Assembly: GCA_016865955.1 (NCBI GenBank)
Contig: VGNW01000127.1
Location: 1 to 6,712 of the forward strand
Length of the DNA: 6,712 nucleotides
Direction of reading: 5' to 3'
From: Chloroflexota bacterium
GTDB lineage: Bacteria; Chloroflexota; Dehalococcoidia; SZUA-161
In this document: in pieces, positions 5,472 to 6,712 of the stretch
Position numbering within the stretch: the first letter of the stretch is position 1
How the letters are laid out: each line of letters begins with the position of its first letter
The notes under the pieces: model-generated
The model's database searches: none
What the model saw: the letters and a program-made list of their open reading frames with translations, nothing else
Told to the model about the DNA's origin: nothing
Translations under genes and position numbers: made by a program

Positions 5472-5500
5472 AGTTTAGCATAGGGAGCTACAAAACACAA
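5472..5500 (-). promoter_or_regulatory. candidate sigma70-type promoter for the rpsB operon
   Basis: On the minus strand TTGTGT (5495-5500) and TAAACT (5472-5477) are separated by exactly 17 nt. The -10 is preceded by TGC, an extended -10 pattern (TGnTAAACT). The -35 matches TTGACA at three positions and the -10 matches TATAAT at four. Transcription would begin near 5464-5467, leaving a leader of about 100 nt. This is the best match I found upstream of rpsB. Confidence 0.4.
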
Positions 5501-5996
5501 TAGCCGCAGAGTAAGGTTAAAGCGCGGGGGCGGTCAATAGAACGCCGGCTCAAATGATGCCCCCCATTTCTATTCGTCGATGCTCTTGGCTTAAGTTAGC
5601 TTCGACCAGGTGACCTTCTGTATGAAATACAGGAGGTCTATGAATTATTCAAAGTTAACGTGTCGAAATCTCCTTCAGAGCATCAGAGTCCAGATTCAGA
5701 AGTCTCACTCATTAACGATTGATTATGGTTCTGGTGAGAGGTTGCTAGTGCTTGAACGGCACTGACGGCTAGCCCATGCAAGCACTTTTCCCTACCGATT
5801 TTCCCCGAACAGGGTGTCAAAGAGGCTATTTCCGGTGGTTGCAACTTCAAAATGGGGCATAGTGGAGACCCACGGTTTTCCAAACAGAGGCTTCTATTAG
5901 AGCTGACCCATCAGAGAGTCGAAACACAAATTGGGTAGTCACCGCCAGTTTTGAACTTTGACCCCAAACGCGGGGCAGTTAGCGTCGGCACTGTTG
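5501..5996. other. gene-poor stretch between the methyltransferase and the rpsB promoter
   Basis: No open frame here looks like a conserved protein. A 66-codon minus frame (5683-5883) starts with TTG and has no ribosome site. A 41-codon plus frame (5640-5765) has a strong AGGAGG but it is only 3 nt from the ATG. Dyads seen: 5612-5638; AGTGCTTG (5747-5754) with CAAGCACT (5779-5786); and CCCC/GGGG near 5961-5974. Several broken frames on the plus strand could be a decayed mobile element, but I recognise no family. No clear terminator follows the methyltransferase. Confidence 0.5.
5612..5638 (+). other. 12-bp stem-loop containing an AGGAGG sequence
   Basis: GACCTTCTGTAT and ATACAGGAGGTC pair across a 3-nt GAA loop. 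On the plus-strand RNA all 12 pairs form, one as a G-U; on the minus-strand RNA that position is an A-C mismatch, so the plus transcript is favoured. The right arm contains AGGAGG, followed by an ATG at 5640. No function is known to me. Confidence 0.5.
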
Positions 5997-6539
5997 CTAT
6001 AGCCGCGGCTTGCATTTCAAGTGGTCAGAGGTTTCTTCAAGGATATCCCACAGTCCTGAATCCAATATCTTTCTCTTTGTTACATCTCGAGGCTGTTGAT
6101 TATCGTCAATTATCAGTGTTCCATCATCTTTTATTATTCGCCTTAGTTCTCCGAAGAACGCTGCTGTTTGGCTGATAGTCGATAATTTGCCAAGCGCGCA
6201 TACTATATCCGCAAGTCTGTTTGAAAAAGTACTGTCATATCCAGTCATCCACATCGGTTCTAATATGAGACGAACATTCCTCAGTTTATATTTTCCCACC
6301 TTCTTCTCAACAGCTTCAATAGCTAGCCTGTTCATATCTACTGCATATACAGTGCCTCCTCTACCAACAAGCTCTGCCATCTCCTTGGTATAGCTTCCTG
6401 GGCCGCAACCGTAGTCAACAACCGTCATGCCCTGTTTTATACCAAACTTCTTAACGCGTTTCTTAATATAGGGATAGAGGGAATCGAGAATATCGAAGAA
6501 AACCATCGTCATACGAAAGGAGAGTTTAGACACTTTCAC
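5997..6539 (-). CDS. class I SAM-dependent methyltransferase, substrate unknown
   Basis: The 180-aa product has the Rossmann-like fold signature of small soluble methyltransferases. Motif I is VVDYGCGPGSYT (40-51), which binds S-adenosylmethionine. An acidic residue in VYAVDMN (D68) after the second strand should contact the ribose, and a late strand follows ELRRIIKDDGTLIIDD. The N-terminus KVSKLSFRM followed by helices before motif I resembles UbiE/Methyltransf_11/31-type proteins I recall from anaerobes. The substrate cannot be inferred. The start is GTG at 6539, with GGGAAG upstream; ATG codons at residues 10 and 12 are less likely because they have no ribosome site. It is markedly more AT-rich than the rpsB operon (two 60-base lines I counted gave 35% and 42% G+C). 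It lies 43 nt after the partial frame at the right edge and is probably cotranscribed with it, not with rpsB 630 bases downstream. Confidence 0.85.
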   Translation of the reverse strand: MKVSKLSFRMTMVFFDILDSLYPYIKKRVKKFGIKQGMTVVDYGCGPGSYTKEMAELVGRGGTVYAVDMNRLAIEAVEKKVGKYKLRNVRLILEPMWMTGYDSTFSNRLADIVCALGKLSTISQTAAFFGELRRIIKDDGTLIIDDNQQPRDVTKRKILDSGLWDILEETSDHLKCKPRL

Positions 6540-6582
6540 TATCTTCCCACTGGGCTTCTGGTTAGAGTCGCCATTTCAGTAT

Positions 6583-6712
6583 TCAAGCTAAGGTTACTAT
6601 GATGCTTCGGTAGGATGGACTTTCTTCATATATATCAAAGGCAATCCATCTCAGTCTCATCTGCTCAGTGGATTCCCCTTCTCTGTCCCTGACAGTTACT
6701 TCCCGTTTACTT
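6583..6712 (-). CDS. C-terminal fragment of an unrecognised protein (cut by window edge)
   Basis: From the right edge an uninterrupted minus frame of 42 codons ends at TGA (6583-6585). It has no start in the window, so a start-based ORF search would miss it. The peptide is charged and then beta-like: REVTVRDREGE, later MRLRWIAFDIYEE, ending RSIIVTLA. This mix looks like genuine coding sequence and not noise, but I do not recognise a family. The 43-nt spacing to the methyltransferase on the same strand suggests an operon. Confidence 0.5.
   Translation of the reverse strand, partial: SKREVTVRDREGESTEQMRLRWIAFDIYEESPSYRSIIVTLA

Noticed and set aside
5683..5883. 66-codon minus frame upstream of rpsB
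   Set aside because: TTG start, no ribosome site, no recognisable motif. Kept only as part of the gene-poor stretch.
5940..5980. Possible end of an IS element (TTTGACCCC followed by CGGGGC)
   Set aside because: It faintly resembles IS terminal sequences, but I found no matching inverted end, no target duplication and no transposase frame in the window.

Overview
This window holds a conserved housekeeping operon read entirely on the minus strand. In transcription order it carries rpsB (ribosomal protein S2), tsf (EF-Ts), pyrH (UMP kinase), frr (ribosome recycling factor), uppS (undecaprenyl diphosphate synthase), cdsA (CDP-diglyceride synthase) and the first half of dxr (DXP reductoisomerase), which runs off the left edge. 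The order is the widespread bacterial rpsB-tsf-pyrH-frr-uppS-cdsA-dxr arrangement. The very short EF-Ts (171 aa), the GC-rich genes and the many palindromic dispersed repeats in the gaps suggest an uncultured Chloroflexota, perhaps Dehalococcoidia-like. That placement is inference from gene content, not proof.

Layout from right to left, in the direction of transcription: the tail of an unrecognised gene enters from the right edge (6583-6712). A class I SAM-dependent methyltransferase gene follows (5997-6539), clearly more AT-rich than the operon. Next is a 630-base stretch without a convincing gene, holding a 12-bp stem-loop, a candidate extended -10 promoter and a leader stem-loop just before rpsB. 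rpsB-tsf-pyrH are tightly coupled (TAATG junction, then a 17-nt overlap). A 432-base gap between pyrH and frr is packed with palindromes, including a 60-bp one and one copy of a 45-bp repeat. frr-uppS are separated by 95 bases holding the second, identical 45-bp copy. uppS-cdsA are 31 bases apart, and cdsA-dxr overlap.

The genes link translation (S2, EF-Ts, RRF), pyrimidine nucleotide supply (UMP kinase) and isoprenoid/envelope lipid supply: Dxr makes MEP-pathway isoprenoid precursor, UppS turns isoprenoid diphosphates into the cell-wall carrier, and CdsA makes CDP-diacylglycerol for phospholipids.

I see no new multi-gene system. The most interesting signal is the repeat layer laid over the operon. 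Two identical 45-bp repeats flank frr, and one forms the translation-initiation region of uppS. A related copy lies inside dxr and is translated in frame. A 60-bp palindrome with 7-bp flanking direct repeats follows pyrH.
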